From assembly GCA_024224665.1 (NCBI GenBank), contig JAAENG010000096.1:1-32978 (forward strand): a stretch of DNA of 32,978 nucleotides, read 5' to 3'. The DNA comes from Chloroflexota bacterium. GTDB lineage: Bacteria; Chloroflexota; Anaerolineae; J102. How positions within the stretch are numbered: the stretch's first letter is position 1; each line of letters starts with the position of its first letter. Shown one piece after another: positions 7,626 through 16,482 of the stretch. The notes under the pieces are model-generated. The model was not told the origin of the DNA and searched no databases. It worked only from the letters and a program-made list of their open reading frames with translations. Both the position numbers and the translations under genes were made by a program.

Positions 7626-9341
7626 ATGACAGCCATCCCACCTGCTGACAACAACCAGTCTAGGGTCGAGATCGATTTCGGTAAATATCACACTTATGAA
7701 GAGATGAGCGATGGTATGCAACAATTGGCCGACGCTTATCCCGAATTAGCTCGCCTGCAATCCATCGGCCAGAGCCACGAAGGACGGGAAATGTGGTTGA
7801 TGGAGATCACCAACCTGGCTACTGGCCGCGCTGAAGACAAACCAGCACTCTATATTGATGGCAACTGCCACGGCGAAGAGATAATCACCTCTGAAGCCGC
7901 TTTTCATACGGTTTGGTACGCGCTCACCAAGTACGGTGACGATCCATTTGTCACAGCGCTTTTGGACACGCGTACGCTATACATCTTGCCGCGCCAGAAT
8001 CCAGATGGCGCCGAGTGGAGCCTGACCACACCTTATCACCATGTCGGTAACGGCCACTATCCCTTCTGGGAAGAACCGCTGACCGGACATCGGACCAAGG
8101 ACCTAAACGGCGACGGGCGCGCCACTGACATGCGGGTCATAGACCCATCTGGTGAATGGAAGATCTCCGAAAAAGATCCGAGACTGATGGTGATGCGGGA
8201 ACCAGGAGACATCGGCGGGGTCTATTACCGACTCTACCCGGAAGGTGAGATCATCGACCACGATGGTTTAGATGTCCGGGTCAGCAAGCCACGGCACGGT
8301 AACCTCAATCGCCAGTACCCGGCCAATTGGGGCCCGGAAGCCGTTGAGTATGGAGCCGGAGAAGTGCCTCTTAACGAGCCGGAAGGCAGGGCCATCGCCG
8401 AATTCATCCTAGCTCATCCTAACATCACCGGAGCCCAGGCTCACCATAGCCATGCAGGCGTCATTCTTAGCCAACTCAGTGCAATGCCAGGCCAGGCGAT
8501 GCCTGCCCGCGACATACGGCTGTTCGAATTCATTGGCGAGATGGGAACAAAAATAACCGGTTATCCACTACTGACAGCATCAGATCACTTCTCGCCGGCC
8601 GGCATCGACGATGTTCGTCATGGCGTGTTCACCACATGGCTCTACGGATTTCTAGGCCTCGTAACTTACACTATCGAGTTCTGGGATGTCGAGACAGAGG
8701 CCGGGATCGAGAAAACTGAGTTCTTCATGGAGCGCGGTCGGACCGATGAAGAGATGATCAAGCTGCTTACTTGGGCCGACGAAAATTGCGACGGACAAGG
8801 CTATTACGATTGGAAACCCTTCGATCATCCTCAATTGGGTCCTGTGGAGATCGGTGGTTGGAATCGAATGTTCGTCTTCCGCAACCCACCGGCCAAGTAC
8901 ATTGAGGGAATGGCAGAGAAAGGTACGCTGTTCGCACTGCGCCATGCCGCTTGCTCACCACTCATCCGCATCCAGGAAATCGAAACGAAACAAGTAGCCC
9001 CCGGCTTGATCAACATCACGGTCGTTATCGGCAACGAGGGTTGCCTCTCGACCAATTTAACCGAAAAGGCATTGCAACTGAAAAACATCGATGGCGTCAG
9101 CGCAACCCTGGAATTTAGCGATGATGTCGAATTGATCATGGGTTCAGTAAAACAAGATCTGGATCATCTCGCAGGCTATTGGGAGCGCCGCGATCCATGG
9201 AATGCCTGGGGCCCCCCTTGGAACGATACTCGGCGCAAAGCAGAATGGCAGGTACGAGTTCCTGTAGGGCAGCAGACCTCTCTACAGGTAATTGCCTCTG
9301 CGCCAAAAGGCGGAACCGTAAGACAGGAAGTAACTCTGTGA
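7626..9341 (+). CDS. M14-family zinc carboxypeptidase
   Basis: A 571-residue M14-type metallopeptidase. Zinc ligands and catalytic residues are in order: H82 and E85 in GNCHGEE, NPDG (125-128), NLNRQYP (N228, R229), H274 in AHHSHAG and the general base E351 in YTIEFWD. A DLNGDGRATD loop (159-168) resembles a calcium-binding segment and is found in some M14 branches. The last 170 residues look like a beta-rich accessory domain. No signal peptide is visible, so it may act on peptides after import. ATG 7626 is preferred over the in-frame ATG at 7578 because GGAGA (7612-7616) precedes it and 7578 lies inside the palindrome. It sits between the binding-protein gene and the permeases, an unusual place that ties it to the imported ligand. 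Confidence 0.92.
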   Translation: MTAIPPADNNQSRVEIDFGKYHTYEEMSDGMQQLADAYPELARLQSIGQSHEGREMWLMEITNLATGRAEDKPALYIDGNCHGEEIITSEAAFHTVWYALTKYGDDPFVTALLDTRTLYILPRQNPDGAEWSLTTPYHHVGNGHYPFWEEPLTGHRTKDLNGDGRATDMRVIDPSGEWKISEKDPRLMVMREPGDIGGVYYRLYPEGEIIDHDGLDVRVSKPRHGNLNRQYPANWGPEAVEYGAGEVPLNEPEGRAIAEFILAHPNITGAQAHHSHAGVILSQLSAMPGQAMPARDIRLFEFIGEMGTKITGYPLLTASDHFSPAGIDDVRHGVFTTWLYGFLGLVTYTIEFWDVETEAGIEKTEFFMERGRTDEEMIKLLTWADENCDGQGYYDWKPFDHPQLGPVEIGGWNRMFVFRNPPAKYIEGMAEKGTLFALRHAACSPLIRIQEIETKQVAPGLINITVVIGNEGCLSTNLTEKALQLKNIDGVSATLEFSDDVELIMGSVKQDLDHLAGYWERRDPWNAWGPPWNDTRRKAEWQVRVPVGQQTSLQVIASAPKGGTVRQEVTL

Positions 9342-10228
9342 AACCATCTGGACCGTTAGTTACTACGTTCTCCATTGTCGGCTTCGATCCTGCCAATGGC
9401 GATCTGGGTGTGGCCGTGGCGACCAAGTATATCGGCGTTGGTTCCAGCGTGCCGCACGCCAAACCCGAGTTAGGCGCTATTGCGGTTCAGGCCCATGCCA
9501 ATCCGAAGCTGGCTCCCCTGGGGCTGGCGCTGCTGGCTGAGGGCAAACAACCAGATAAAACCATCGATAGCCTGATGGCCGATGATGAGGGGCGGGATTA
9601 CCGACAGCTTGGTATCGTAGATGCGCAGGGACGGCCCGCTACCTACACCGGAACCCAATGCGAGGCGTGGGCTGGTGGCATGTTAGGCCTGTATTGTGCT
9701 GCGCAGGGTAACATGCTTCTTGGCGAAGAAACAGTCCAGGCCATGATAGACTGGTTCACCTCTCACGATGGCCCACTTGCTGATCGCCTTGTCGATGCAT
9801 TGCGAGCCGGTGAGCAGGCCGGCGGTGACAAGAGAGGACGGCAATCGAGCGCTTTACTTGTGGTGCGGCCAGGTGAAGGTTTCCGTGTTTACGATGATAA
9901 GCTGGTGGATCTCCGGGTAGATTCTGACCCCAAACCCTGTCTTCGCCTCCGTAAGTTACTCGACGAATACTATCAGGTGCAGGTGCGGACACCCGCCAAT
10001 GAGTACGTATCACTTACAAAGGAGATGGTAAGCGACATGCAACTGGCCCTTTACCGGCTCGGCCGATTTACAGGCGAGTTTCACGGCCAGTTCGATGAAA
10101 TGACTCGCAACGCGCTTTGGGGGTTCTGTGTAGCAGAGAACCAAAAGGAGCGCTGGAGCGACAACGACACCATCGATCCAAGACTATTCAGATTTCTGGT
10201 GGACTTCGCCGATCAGGCGCGCCAGTAA
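9338..10228 (+). CDS. DUF1028 protein with C-terminal peptidoglycan-binding-like domain
   Basis: A 296-residue protein. TTFSIVGFDPANGDLGVAVA (9-28) and GGDKRGRQSSALLV (162-175) are signatures of DUF1028, a family with an Ntn-hydrolase-like appearance and no settled function. From about residue 225 a short helical domain (MQLALYRLGRFTGEFHG) matches the putative peptidoglycan-binding domain often fused to DUF1028. The start is GTG at 9338, overlapping the M14 stop codon by four bases (GTGA), which implies translational coupling. Upstream in-frame codons lie inside the M14 gene. The location between binding protein and permeases suggests processing of an imported amide- or peptide-like compound. 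No signal peptide is seen, so binding of intact cell wall is unlikely. Confidence 0.9.
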   Translation: MKPSGPLVTTFSIVGFDPANGDLGVAVATKYIGVGSSVPHAKPELGAIAVQAHANPKLAPLGLALLAEGKQPDKTIDSLMADDEGRDYRQLGIVDAQGRPATYTGTQCEAWAGGMLGLYCAAQGNMLLGEETVQAMIDWFTSHDGPLADRLVDALRAGEQAGGDKRGRQSSALLVVRPGEGFRVYDDKLVDLRVDSDPKPCLRLRKLLDEYYQVQVRTPANEYVSLTKEMVSDMQLALYRLGRFTGEFHGQFDEMTRNALWGFCVAENQKERWSDNDTIDPRLFRFLVDFADQARQ

Positions 10229-10249
10229 ATGGAGAGAGGTTGAGGAACT

Positions 10250-11185
10250 ATGGGCAGATACATCATCCGACGTGCATTGCAGATGATTCCAGTCTTGTTT
10301 CTGGTTTCCTTGGTCGTGTTTTTCATCGTCCGCATCAAAGGGGATCCCGTGCTGATGCTGGTACCCGATTGGTACACAGAGGACCAAATTGCAGAGGTAC
10401 GGCAGGCGTATGGCTTTGATCAACCGATCTACATTCAGTATATCCAGTTCGCCAGCAAGGCACTGCAAGGAGACTTCGGCCGTTCCTTCCGAAACCGCCA
10501 ACCTGCCTGGGATATGGTCATGCATGCATTGCCACGTACCGCTCAGCTGGCTTTCGTGGCGCTGTTCTTCGGCTTAGTCATCTCGCTTCCCTTGGGTATC
10601 CTGTCGGCTATCAAGCGAAATTCACCCCTTGATCTGGTGGTAACATCGCTGTCTATTGGAGGACGTGCTCTGCCCAGCTTCTGGCTGGGCATTATGTTGA
10701 TTCTGCTCTTTTCAGTAACCTTGAAATGGCTCCCAGTGTCAGGTACGGGGGCTGTCAGGGGGGAGTCTGATCTCAAGTATATTATCTTGCCGGCTTTCGC
10801 ATTGTCGGCGGGACTGATCACGACAATGACGCGACTGATTCGATCATCGATGCTTGAGGTCATGCAGCAAGAGTATGTCACTACCGCGCGCGCCAAGGGC
10901 TTGCGGGAACGAACAGTCTTGATACGCCATGTCCTGCGCAATGCGCTCATTCCCGTTGTTACGGTCTTGGGTCTAAACATAGCTTGGCTTCTTGGCGGTG
11001 CAGTCATCATCGAACAGGTTTTTGCATGGCCAGGAATGGGTAGACTCATGATTCAGGCCATTTACGCTCGTGACAACTCTGTCGTTCAGGCCGGTCTTGT
11101 CGTTTCTGCTGTTATCATCATGATTGCAAACCTATCTGTAGATATTGTGTATTCGTACCTGGACCCGCGAATCAGATATTCGTAG
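10250..11185 (+). CDS. ABC transporter permease 1 (DppB/OppB type)
   Basis: A 311-residue inner-membrane permease with six predicted transmembrane helices; the first begins immediately (MGRYIIRRALQMIPVLFLVS). The cytoplasmic EAA loop that contacts the ATPase is intact: EYVTTARAKGL, then IRHVLRNALIPVVT (about 205-235). The C-terminal DPRIRYS ending is typical of the DppB/OppB family. A GAGGA sequence stands about ten bases before the ATG. It forms a heterodimeric channel with the next gene. No ATP-binding subunit (DppD/DppF) is encoded in the window, so the energising ATPase must come from elsewhere in the genome. Confidence 0.95.
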   Translation: MGRYIIRRALQMIPVLFLVSLVVFFIVRIKGDPVLMLVPDWYTEDQIAEVRQAYGFDQPIYIQYIQFASKALQGDFGRSFRNRQPAWDMVMHALPRTAQLAFVALFFGLVISLPLGILSAIKRNSPLDLVVTSLSIGGRALPSFWLGIMLILLFSVTLKWLPVSGTGAVRGESDLKYIILPAFALSAGLITTMTRLIRSSMLEVMQQEYVTTARAKGLRERTVLIRHVLRNALIPVVTVLGLNIAWLLGGAVIIEQVFAWPGMGRLMIQAIYARDNSVVQAGLVVSAVIIMIANLSVDIVYSYLDPRIRYS

Positions 11186-11192
11186 ACAACAC

Positions 11193-12119
11193 ATGAGTGA
11201 TTCGAAAGATAACAATTTGCAGGCAGAATCTGAAAACCGCTTCGGTTTCAAGAGGCGCTCATCGCCGAGAGCGATTCTCTTCAGACGGTGGCGGCGCAGT
11301 CCTGTAGGCATTGTTGGTACATTCATGGTACTGACTGTAATAATCATGGCATTGGCCGCGCCACTAATCGCACCTCACGACCCGACCCAGCACCATCGCG
11401 ACCAGCGGTTTACACCCCCAGTCTGGATGGCTGAGGGCAATCCCGAGTACGTCTTGGGTTCCGACCAGCTGGGACGAGATGTATGGAGTCGCATCCTCTA
11501 CGGAAGCAGAATCTCGGTGGTTGTCGGTGTGGCAGCGGTGGTAATCGGGGGAACTGTGGGCACAATCATGGGCTTGACTGCCGGCTTTCGGGGTGGACGA
11601 ACCGACGCCATCATCAGTCGTTTTCTGGACGCGTTTCTTTCTATTCCCTTCATCATCTTGGTACTGGCATTGGTAGGTGTCTTGGGTCCCAGCCTGGGTA
11701 CTATCATCCTGGTTCTTGGCGTCACGGGATGGGCGAGCTACGCGCGCGTGGTCCGGGGTGAGTCGCTGTCTGTTAAAGAGCGAGAGTTCGTTTTAGCGGC
11801 CGAGGTAGTTGGCGTAAAATCCACACGCACGGCGTTCAAACATGTATTGCCAAATGTCTTCGCTTCGATTATCGTCCTGGCAACTCTGGATGTAGCGGCG
11901 ACTATTTTGGCGGAATCCAGCCTGAGTTATTTGGGCTTAGGGGTTCAGCCTCCCACCGTCACATGGGGCACCATGATTGCTGATGGCCGTGAGTACCTTT
12001 CCTCGGCCTGGTGGTTGGCAGTTTTCCCGGGACTCGCCATCATGTTCACAGTATTGGGCGTGATTTTCTTAGGAGACTGGCTGCGTGACGTTCTCGACCC
12101 TAAACTGAAAGAAGATTGA
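11193..12119 (+). CDS. ABC transporter permease 2 (DppC/OppC type)
   Basis: A 308-residue partner permease. A soluble N-terminal stretch (about 1-40) precedes the first membrane helix, the DppC/OppC layout, followed by LGSDQLGRDVWSRILYGSRI (about 92-111), a strong OppC signature. The EAA loop REFVLAAEVVGV...HVLPNVFASIIV is present and the C-terminus ends GDWLRDVLDPKL. ATG 11193 lies seven bases after the stop of permease 1; a longer frame from 11145 would overlap that gene and adds a non-conserved tail. Confidence 0.95.
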   Translation: MSDSKDNNLQAESENRFGFKRRSSPRAILFRRWRRSPVGIVGTFMVLTVIIMALAAPLIAPHDPTQHHRDQRFTPPVWMAEGNPEYVLGSDQLGRDVWSRILYGSRISVVVGVAAVVIGGTVGTIMGLTAGFRGGRTDAIISRFLDAFLSIPFIILVLALVGVLGPSLGTIILVLGVTGWASYARVVRGESLSVKEREFVLAAEVVGVKSTRTAFKHVLPNVFASIIVLATLDVAATILAESSLSYLGLGVQPPTVTWGTMIADGREYLSSAWWLAVFPGLAIMFTVLGVIFLGDWLRDVLDPKLKED

Positions 12120-12139
12120 TTTTCTCACGAGGTGAAACT

Positions 12140-12976
12140 ATGAAAGTTTATATTACCAGCGATATGGAAGGAATCTGCGGTGTTGTCCATCCCGAGCATA
12201 CGGGCGTGGACGGCAGGCGGCACTATGAAGCGCGAAAGTGGATGACGGAACATATTAATGCGGCAGTTGAGGGAGCCTTCGAGGCCGGAGCTTCAGAAGT
12301 GTGGGTGTGCGATGGTCACAGCAATGGCCGCAATGTCATTTTGGATCTGTTCCATCCAGGTGCCAGGCTACTATGGGGGCGTCAAAACCGGCGCTCGGGT
12401 CAGGTAGAAGGTATCGACGAGAGCTTTGATGCCCTGGCTATGGTAGGTTTCCATGCCCGTGCGGGCACCCTGGGCGTGCTCAACCACACGACCAATAGTG
12501 GCGTCGTACACGAGATGAAGGTTAACGGTATGGCGGTGGGCGAGATTGACATCAACGCAGCCACTGCAGGTGAATTTGGTGTACCGGTGGTCATGGTGTC
12601 TGGCGGAGCCACGGCCACTGCTCAGGCCAAAGAAAATATGCCATGGCTTGAAACCGCAACGGTCATGGATCCAGTCGGCACTTATTCGGCCAATTTGTTA
12701 CCTCTGGGAACGGTCCACAACCTGGTACGGGAGGCGATCAAGCAGGGCCTGGCCCAGCGCAAGGACATGCCGCTTTTCCGCTTCGAGGGACCTATCCGCT
12801 TGGAGATGACATTCCACGATACGGCAATGGCCGATGCGGCAGCAATGGTGCCCGGTAGCGAACGTCTGGCACCGCGCACTTGTCTGTACACGGCGGCTGA
12901 TTTTTTGGAGGCCTTCCGAGTCCACTGGGTCATGATTGTCCTGGCCACCTCAGAACGATGGGTACAGACAGCATAA
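12140..12976 (+). CDS. M55 D-aminopeptidase, DppA-like
   Basis: A 278-residue cytoplasmic zinc aminopeptidase. Active-site residues fall almost exactly at the positions of Bacillus subtilis DppA: D8 and E10 in ITSDMEGI, H60 in VCDGHSNG, H105 in VGFHARAG, H116 in LNHTTNSG and E135 in VGEID. The family forms ring-shaped oligomers and releases N-terminal D-amino acids. GAGGTG at 12129-12134 selects ATG 12140 over an upstream in-frame ATG at 12116. It follows the two permeases closely, as in B. subtilis where dppA is part of the dipeptide-permease operon. This suggests that ligands of importer 1 contain D-residues or similar unusual peptide bonds (inference). Confidence 0.93.
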   Translation: MKVYITSDMEGICGVVHPEHTGVDGRRHYEARKWMTEHINAAVEGAFEAGASEVWVCDGHSNGRNVILDLFHPGARLLWGRQNRRSGQVEGIDESFDALAMVGFHARAGTLGVLNHTTNSGVVHEMKVNGMAVGEIDINAATAGEFGVPVVMVSGGATATAQAKENMPWLETATVMDPVGTYSANLLPLGTVHNLVREAIKQGLAQRKDMPLFRFEGPIRLEMTFHDTAMADAAAMVPGSERLAPRTCLYTAADFLEAFRVHWVMIVLATSERWVQTA

Positions 12977-13047
12977 CAACTCACAGCAGTAGCCTATAGC
13001 GAGCCCCGGTTCGCTTCAAATATCTTGAATAACGGAGAAAAGTAGCA

Positions 13048-14115
13048 ATGAAAATTGGAACGGCAGAAAGCAAACCTGGTGAGATCGCCTATGGCGTGAT
13101 CACGGTCGGCTACACGATGGGACGGTTCCCCATCGAGATCCCTGTGGTGATCGTCGAGGGCAGCGAAGAAGGACCTACATTGGCAGTAAGCGGCGCAGTA
13201 CATGGGGCTGAATTACTAGGACCGATGGGTATCCACGAGTTCTTGCATCAGGTGGACCCCACTAAGGTCAAGGGCAGGATCATTCTCGTGCCTGTGGTCA
13301 ATCCGGGCGCATTCGAATTCGGTTTGCGTAACACCAAGTGGGATGGGCAGAATCTCAACCGTGAAGGGCTGGGCAAGATCGATGGCACTATCACCCAGCA
13401 GATTGCCTACCACTTTGTGCACGACGTCGTCGTAAAAGCTGATGCACTTGTTGACATTCACTCCGGCACCGAAGATGGTTTTGTCTGGTACACGATCTAC
13501 GAAGCCGCTTGTGAGGGAGTCGATCCGCAGGTGATCGAGAAATCGAAAAAGCTCGCTGTGGCCTTCGGACTACAGGAAATCATGGGGCAATGTCCCGATC
13601 GTTGGGCGGGCGGTTACATGGACGATGTACTACGAGCGGGCGTGCCCGCAGTCACCGTGGAGATCGGTGGTGGCGGCGATTACTTCATCAACGGCAAACA
13701 GCAGATCGAGATGTGCGCACAAGGCATAACGAACGCAGCGATCCTGTTGGGCATCATGGAAGGAGAGATCGTCACCGAGCTGGATGAAGTCACCTTCTGG
13801 CGCGGCGAGGCCGAGATCATCGCTGGAGCAAAAGGTGGCCTACTACGCACCAACGTTCAAATCGGTGATTTCTGTGAAGAAGGCAGTGTTTGGGGCGTGC
13901 TCTACGATCCCTATACCGGTATGGAAGTCGAACAACTTATCATGCCCATCGACTGCTATCAGTTGGCCAGCCTGCATCCGTGGCCGGCAGTTCGCCCTGG
14001 ATCGGCCATGTCGGTTCTGGGCAATAAAATGGGTGATGGCACAGTCAAGGTTAAGAGCATCCTGACTGATGTACCCGTGCGCGTTGGTGGAGCATACAAG
14101 ACCCGTCGAGATTGA
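13048..14115 (+). CDS. AspA/AstE-family deacylase 1
   Basis: A 355-residue soluble protein of the succinylglutamate desuccinylase/aspartoacylase group, a carboxypeptidase-like fold that removes acyl groups from N-acyl amino acids. Zinc ligands are H52 and E55 (VHGAE) and H138 (VDIHSG). NLNR (102-105) supplies the substrate-binding Asn/Arg pair, and E205 in VTVEIGGGG is the likely general base. The C-terminal 130 residues form a beta domain usual in this family. GGAG at 13035 supports the ATG. It is the first of five paralogues and is followed after 29 bases by a near-duplicate. DoeB/EutE, the N-acetyl-diaminobutyrate deacetylase, belongs to this superfamily, but the true acyl substrate here is unknown. 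Confidence 0.9.
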   Translation: MKIGTAESKPGEIAYGVITVGYTMGRFPIEIPVVIVEGSEEGPTLAVSGAVHGAELLGPMGIHEFLHQVDPTKVKGRIILVPVVNPGAFEFGLRNTKWDGQNLNREGLGKIDGTITQQIAYHFVHDVVVKADALVDIHSGTEDGFVWYTIYEAACEGVDPQVIEKSKKLAVAFGLQEIMGQCPDRWAGGYMDDVLRAGVPAVTVEIGGGGDYFINGKQQIEMCAQGITNAAILLGIMEGEIVTELDEVTFWRGEAEIIAGAKGGLLRTNVQIGDFCEEGSVWGVLYDPYTGMEVEQLIMPIDCYQLASLHPWPAVRPGSAMSVLGNKMGDGTVKVKSILTDVPVRVGGAYKTRRD

Positions 14116-14144
14116 AGACAGAGCGAAATAAAGGAGCAACAACT

Positions 14145-15212
14145 ATGAAAATCGGAACAGCAGAGAGCAAAAAGGGCGAAATCACCTATGGCGTGATCAC
14201 GGTCGGCTACACCATGGGGCGATTTCCTATCGAGATTCCCATTGTGATCGTCGAGGGTGTTGAGGATGGCCCCACCCTGGCGGTGAGTGGCGCCGTACAT
14301 GGCGGCGAACTGCTAGGGCCCATGGGCATCCACGAGTTCCTGCATCACATCGACCCGCAGGAGGTCAAGGGGCGAATCGTCCTCGTGCCCGTAGCAAATC
14401 CGGGCTCATTCGAGTTCGGGATGCGCTCGACACCATGGGACGAGGTGAACCTGAACCGGGTTGGCCTGGGCAAAGCCGACGGTGGCATCACCGAACAGAT
14501 CGCCTATCATTTTGCCAACGAGGTTGTTTTGCAAGCCGATGCACTGGTAGACATCCATTCTGGCACCGCTGACGGTTTCGTCTTCTACACCATTTACCGG
14601 GCCGAGACCGAGGGTGTCGATCCCCAAGTGCTCGAAATGTCCAAAAAGATGGCTGTAGCCTATGGCCTTCAAGAGATCATGGGCGCAACACCAACGCGCT
14701 GGGCCGGCGGCTATATGATGGACATTCTCAGATCAGGTGTACCCGCTATCACGGTAGAAATCGGCGGTGGCGGAGACTACTTCATCAACGGCAAACAGCA
14801 GATCGAAATGTGCGCACAAGGCATCAAGAACGTGGCGATCTTGATGGGTATGATGGAAGGCGAGATCATCACCGAACTGGATGAGGTTACCTTCTGGCGT
14901 GGCGAGGCTGAAATCATTGCCGGCTCGAAGGGTGGTCTGCTGCGCACTGACGTGCAAATCGGCGATTTCTGCCCGGGAGGCGGTGTGTGGGGCGTGCTTT
15001 ACAACCCCTACACCGGCGAGGAAGTCGAACGTCTTATCACCCCCATCGACTGCTACCAGTTGGCCAGCCTACATCCATGGCCGTCGGTACGGCCAGGCTC
15101 TGCTCTATCTGTACTGGGCAACAAGATGGGCGACGGCACCGTCAAGGTAAAGAGCGTCCTCACTGATGTGCCCGTTCGCACCGGAAAAGCATACAAGACA
15201 CGTCGAGACTAG
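14145..15212 (+). CDS. AspA/AstE-family deacylase 2 (tandem duplicate)
   Basis: Same length (355 residues) as deacylase 1 and about 80-90 percent identical by eye, with long runs of identical DNA, for example around GDYFINGKQQIEM. H52, E55, H138, NLNR and E205 are all retained. Differences cluster around residues 95-115 (WDEVNLNRVGLGKADGG against WDGQNLNREGLGKIDGT), next to the substrate-binding Asn/Arg, which would suit altered substrate preference. AAGGAG at 14131 selects ATG 14145 over an in-frame ATG at 14112 that overlaps the previous gene. It is followed after 26 bases by an M24-fold gene, so a deacylase-hydrolase pair is cotranscribed. Confidence 0.9.
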   Translation: MKIGTAESKKGEITYGVITVGYTMGRFPIEIPIVIVEGVEDGPTLAVSGAVHGGELLGPMGIHEFLHHIDPQEVKGRIVLVPVANPGSFEFGMRSTPWDEVNLNRVGLGKADGGITEQIAYHFANEVVLQADALVDIHSGTADGFVFYTIYRAETEGVDPQVLEMSKKMAVAYGLQEIMGATPTRWAGGYMMDILRSGVPAITVEIGGGGDYFINGKQQIEMCAQGIKNVAILMGMMEGEIITELDEVTFWRGEAEIIAGSKGGLLRTDVQIGDFCPGGGVWGVLYNPYTGEEVERLITPIDCYQLASLHPWPSVRPGSALSVLGNKMGDGTVKVKSVLTDVPVRTGKAYKTRRD

Positions 15213-15238
15213 ATAGACGCTGGCCTTAAGGAGGAAAC

Positions 15239-16375
15239 ATGGCTACAGTACCTGGCTTAGATGAACGTGACTCACGCTTCAAACGATTGCGAGAGGCAAT
15301 GGTGCGCGAGGGTTTGCAGGCCCTGGTGATCGCCGGCAAAGGGCACTGGTGGACCGGTCGCGGCTATTTCCGTTACCTGAGCGACTTTCACCTTTGGGGT
15401 CATGATGGCGCGATACTCTTTTCCGTGGAAGGAGACCCCTTTCTGACACTGACAAGCGGGGCAGTCGCCGCCCGCATCGGCCGTCGGGGCTGGATCGACA
15501 ATGTCCGCGGCGACCCCGAGATCGTTGTTGAGATCATGGCGGAGATGAAGCAACGCGGGCTAACCAAGGGCAAGGTAGGTGTTTGCGGATACGAGTACAT
15601 ACTTCCAGCTGGCATCCATGCCGCTCTGACCAGCGGTTTACCGAATGTCGAATTCGTCAACGCTGATCACGTCATTGATCGGGTACGTTCGATCAAGAGT
15701 CCTCTGGAAATTCAGCAGCAACGGGAGCTCTGGGTCTTGGCCAAAGCGGCTATGGCACGTTATGTCGATGAACTGGAAGCAGGAAAGAGCGAGTGGGAGG
15801 TTGCCGCTGCCGCCAGTCAAGTGGTTCTGGCCGGCGGAGGTCGAGACATCCTTGTCTTCTTCGGTGGCAACATCCCCGCAAACCGTCCCGTGAGCCTGGA
15901 GGGAATTCTGGGCTATCACATGGAGATTACAGGCCCCAGTGGTCACTGGTGTGAGTTAACTGTGACCCTGGCGTTTCGGGAACCGACTGACCTCGAGTTT
16001 AAGCGCATGGCGTCTGAGTTGCGCGCTTACGAGGAGATTCGTCATCAGGCCCGTCCCGGTGCACGCCTGAGCGATGTCACCGCCATCCTTGAAAGAGTCT
16101 ATCTCGAAGACGGCTGGAAATTAGCCCCCGAGCAGTCGCCCCACCATGACCTGCACGGCCAGGGAATGGACACTATCGAGTGGCCGCTATGGGGTAACCT
16201 AGACACCCGCCAGGATACCCTCTTCGAGGAAGGCATGACATTCTCCTTCCACCCCAGACGCAACCTACTTCCTGAAGTCCGAACAACCGGCATCAACGAA
16301 AATATCCTCATCACGGCTGATGGAATCGAGCGCCTCTCTGAGCCGTGGGACCTAAACTGGCGCGTGGTTAAGTAA
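15239..16375 (+). CDS. M24-fold hydrolase B with altered metal ligands
   Basis: A 378-residue paralogue of the protein at 4616-5752, with the same N-terminal GHWWTGRGYFRYLSDF block and the same replaced M24 ligand set: H226 (GYHMEI), E238 (GPSGHWCEL), H305 (HHDLHGQG), H338 (FSFHPRR) and N353. It is closer to paralogue C (shared VVLAGGGRD and FHLW-HDGAIL). A strong AAGGAGG just upstream supports ATG 15239. It probably folds like creatinase and hydrolyses a C-N bond in a small molecule. Xaa-Pro aminopeptidase annotation, which automatic pipelines would likely give, is not supported by the active-site residues. Confidence 0.88.
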   Translation: MATVPGLDERDSRFKRLREAMVREGLQALVIAGKGHWWTGRGYFRYLSDFHLWGHDGAILFSVEGDPFLTLTSGAVAARIGRRGWIDNVRGDPEIVVEIMAEMKQRGLTKGKVGVCGYEYILPAGIHAALTSGLPNVEFVNADHVIDRVRSIKSPLEIQQQRELWVLAKAAMARYVDELEAGKSEWEVAAAASQVVLAGGGRDILVFFGGNIPANRPVSLEGILGYHMEITGPSGHWCELTVTLAFREPTDLEFKRMASELRAYEEIRHQARPGARLSDVTAILERVYLEDGWKLAPEQSPHHDLHGQGMDTIEWPLWGNLDTRQDTLFEEGMTFSFHPRRNLLPEVRTTGINENILITADGIERLSEPWDLNWRVVK

Positions 16376-16482
16376 GCTAGGTTTTGTTGACGTTTCGATG
16401 AATTCATCACAAATGGAACAAATTCAACCTTTGGCCTGATAACAACAAATGTCAACAGAACCTAGGATAGAGAGGAAAAAGT

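Noticed and set aside
6883-7641. 252-codon open frame on the minus strand opposite binding-protein gene 1
   Set aside because: It is antisense to a clear lipoprotein gene, has no ribosome binding site and no recognisable domain; it comes from codon bias of the real gene.
16385-16457. TGTTGAC and GTCAACA half-sites between M24-fold genes B and C, considered as a fourth operator
   Set aside because: The half-sites are 59 bases apart, so they do not form the 17-bp palindrome, and no promoter with the shared layout is present.
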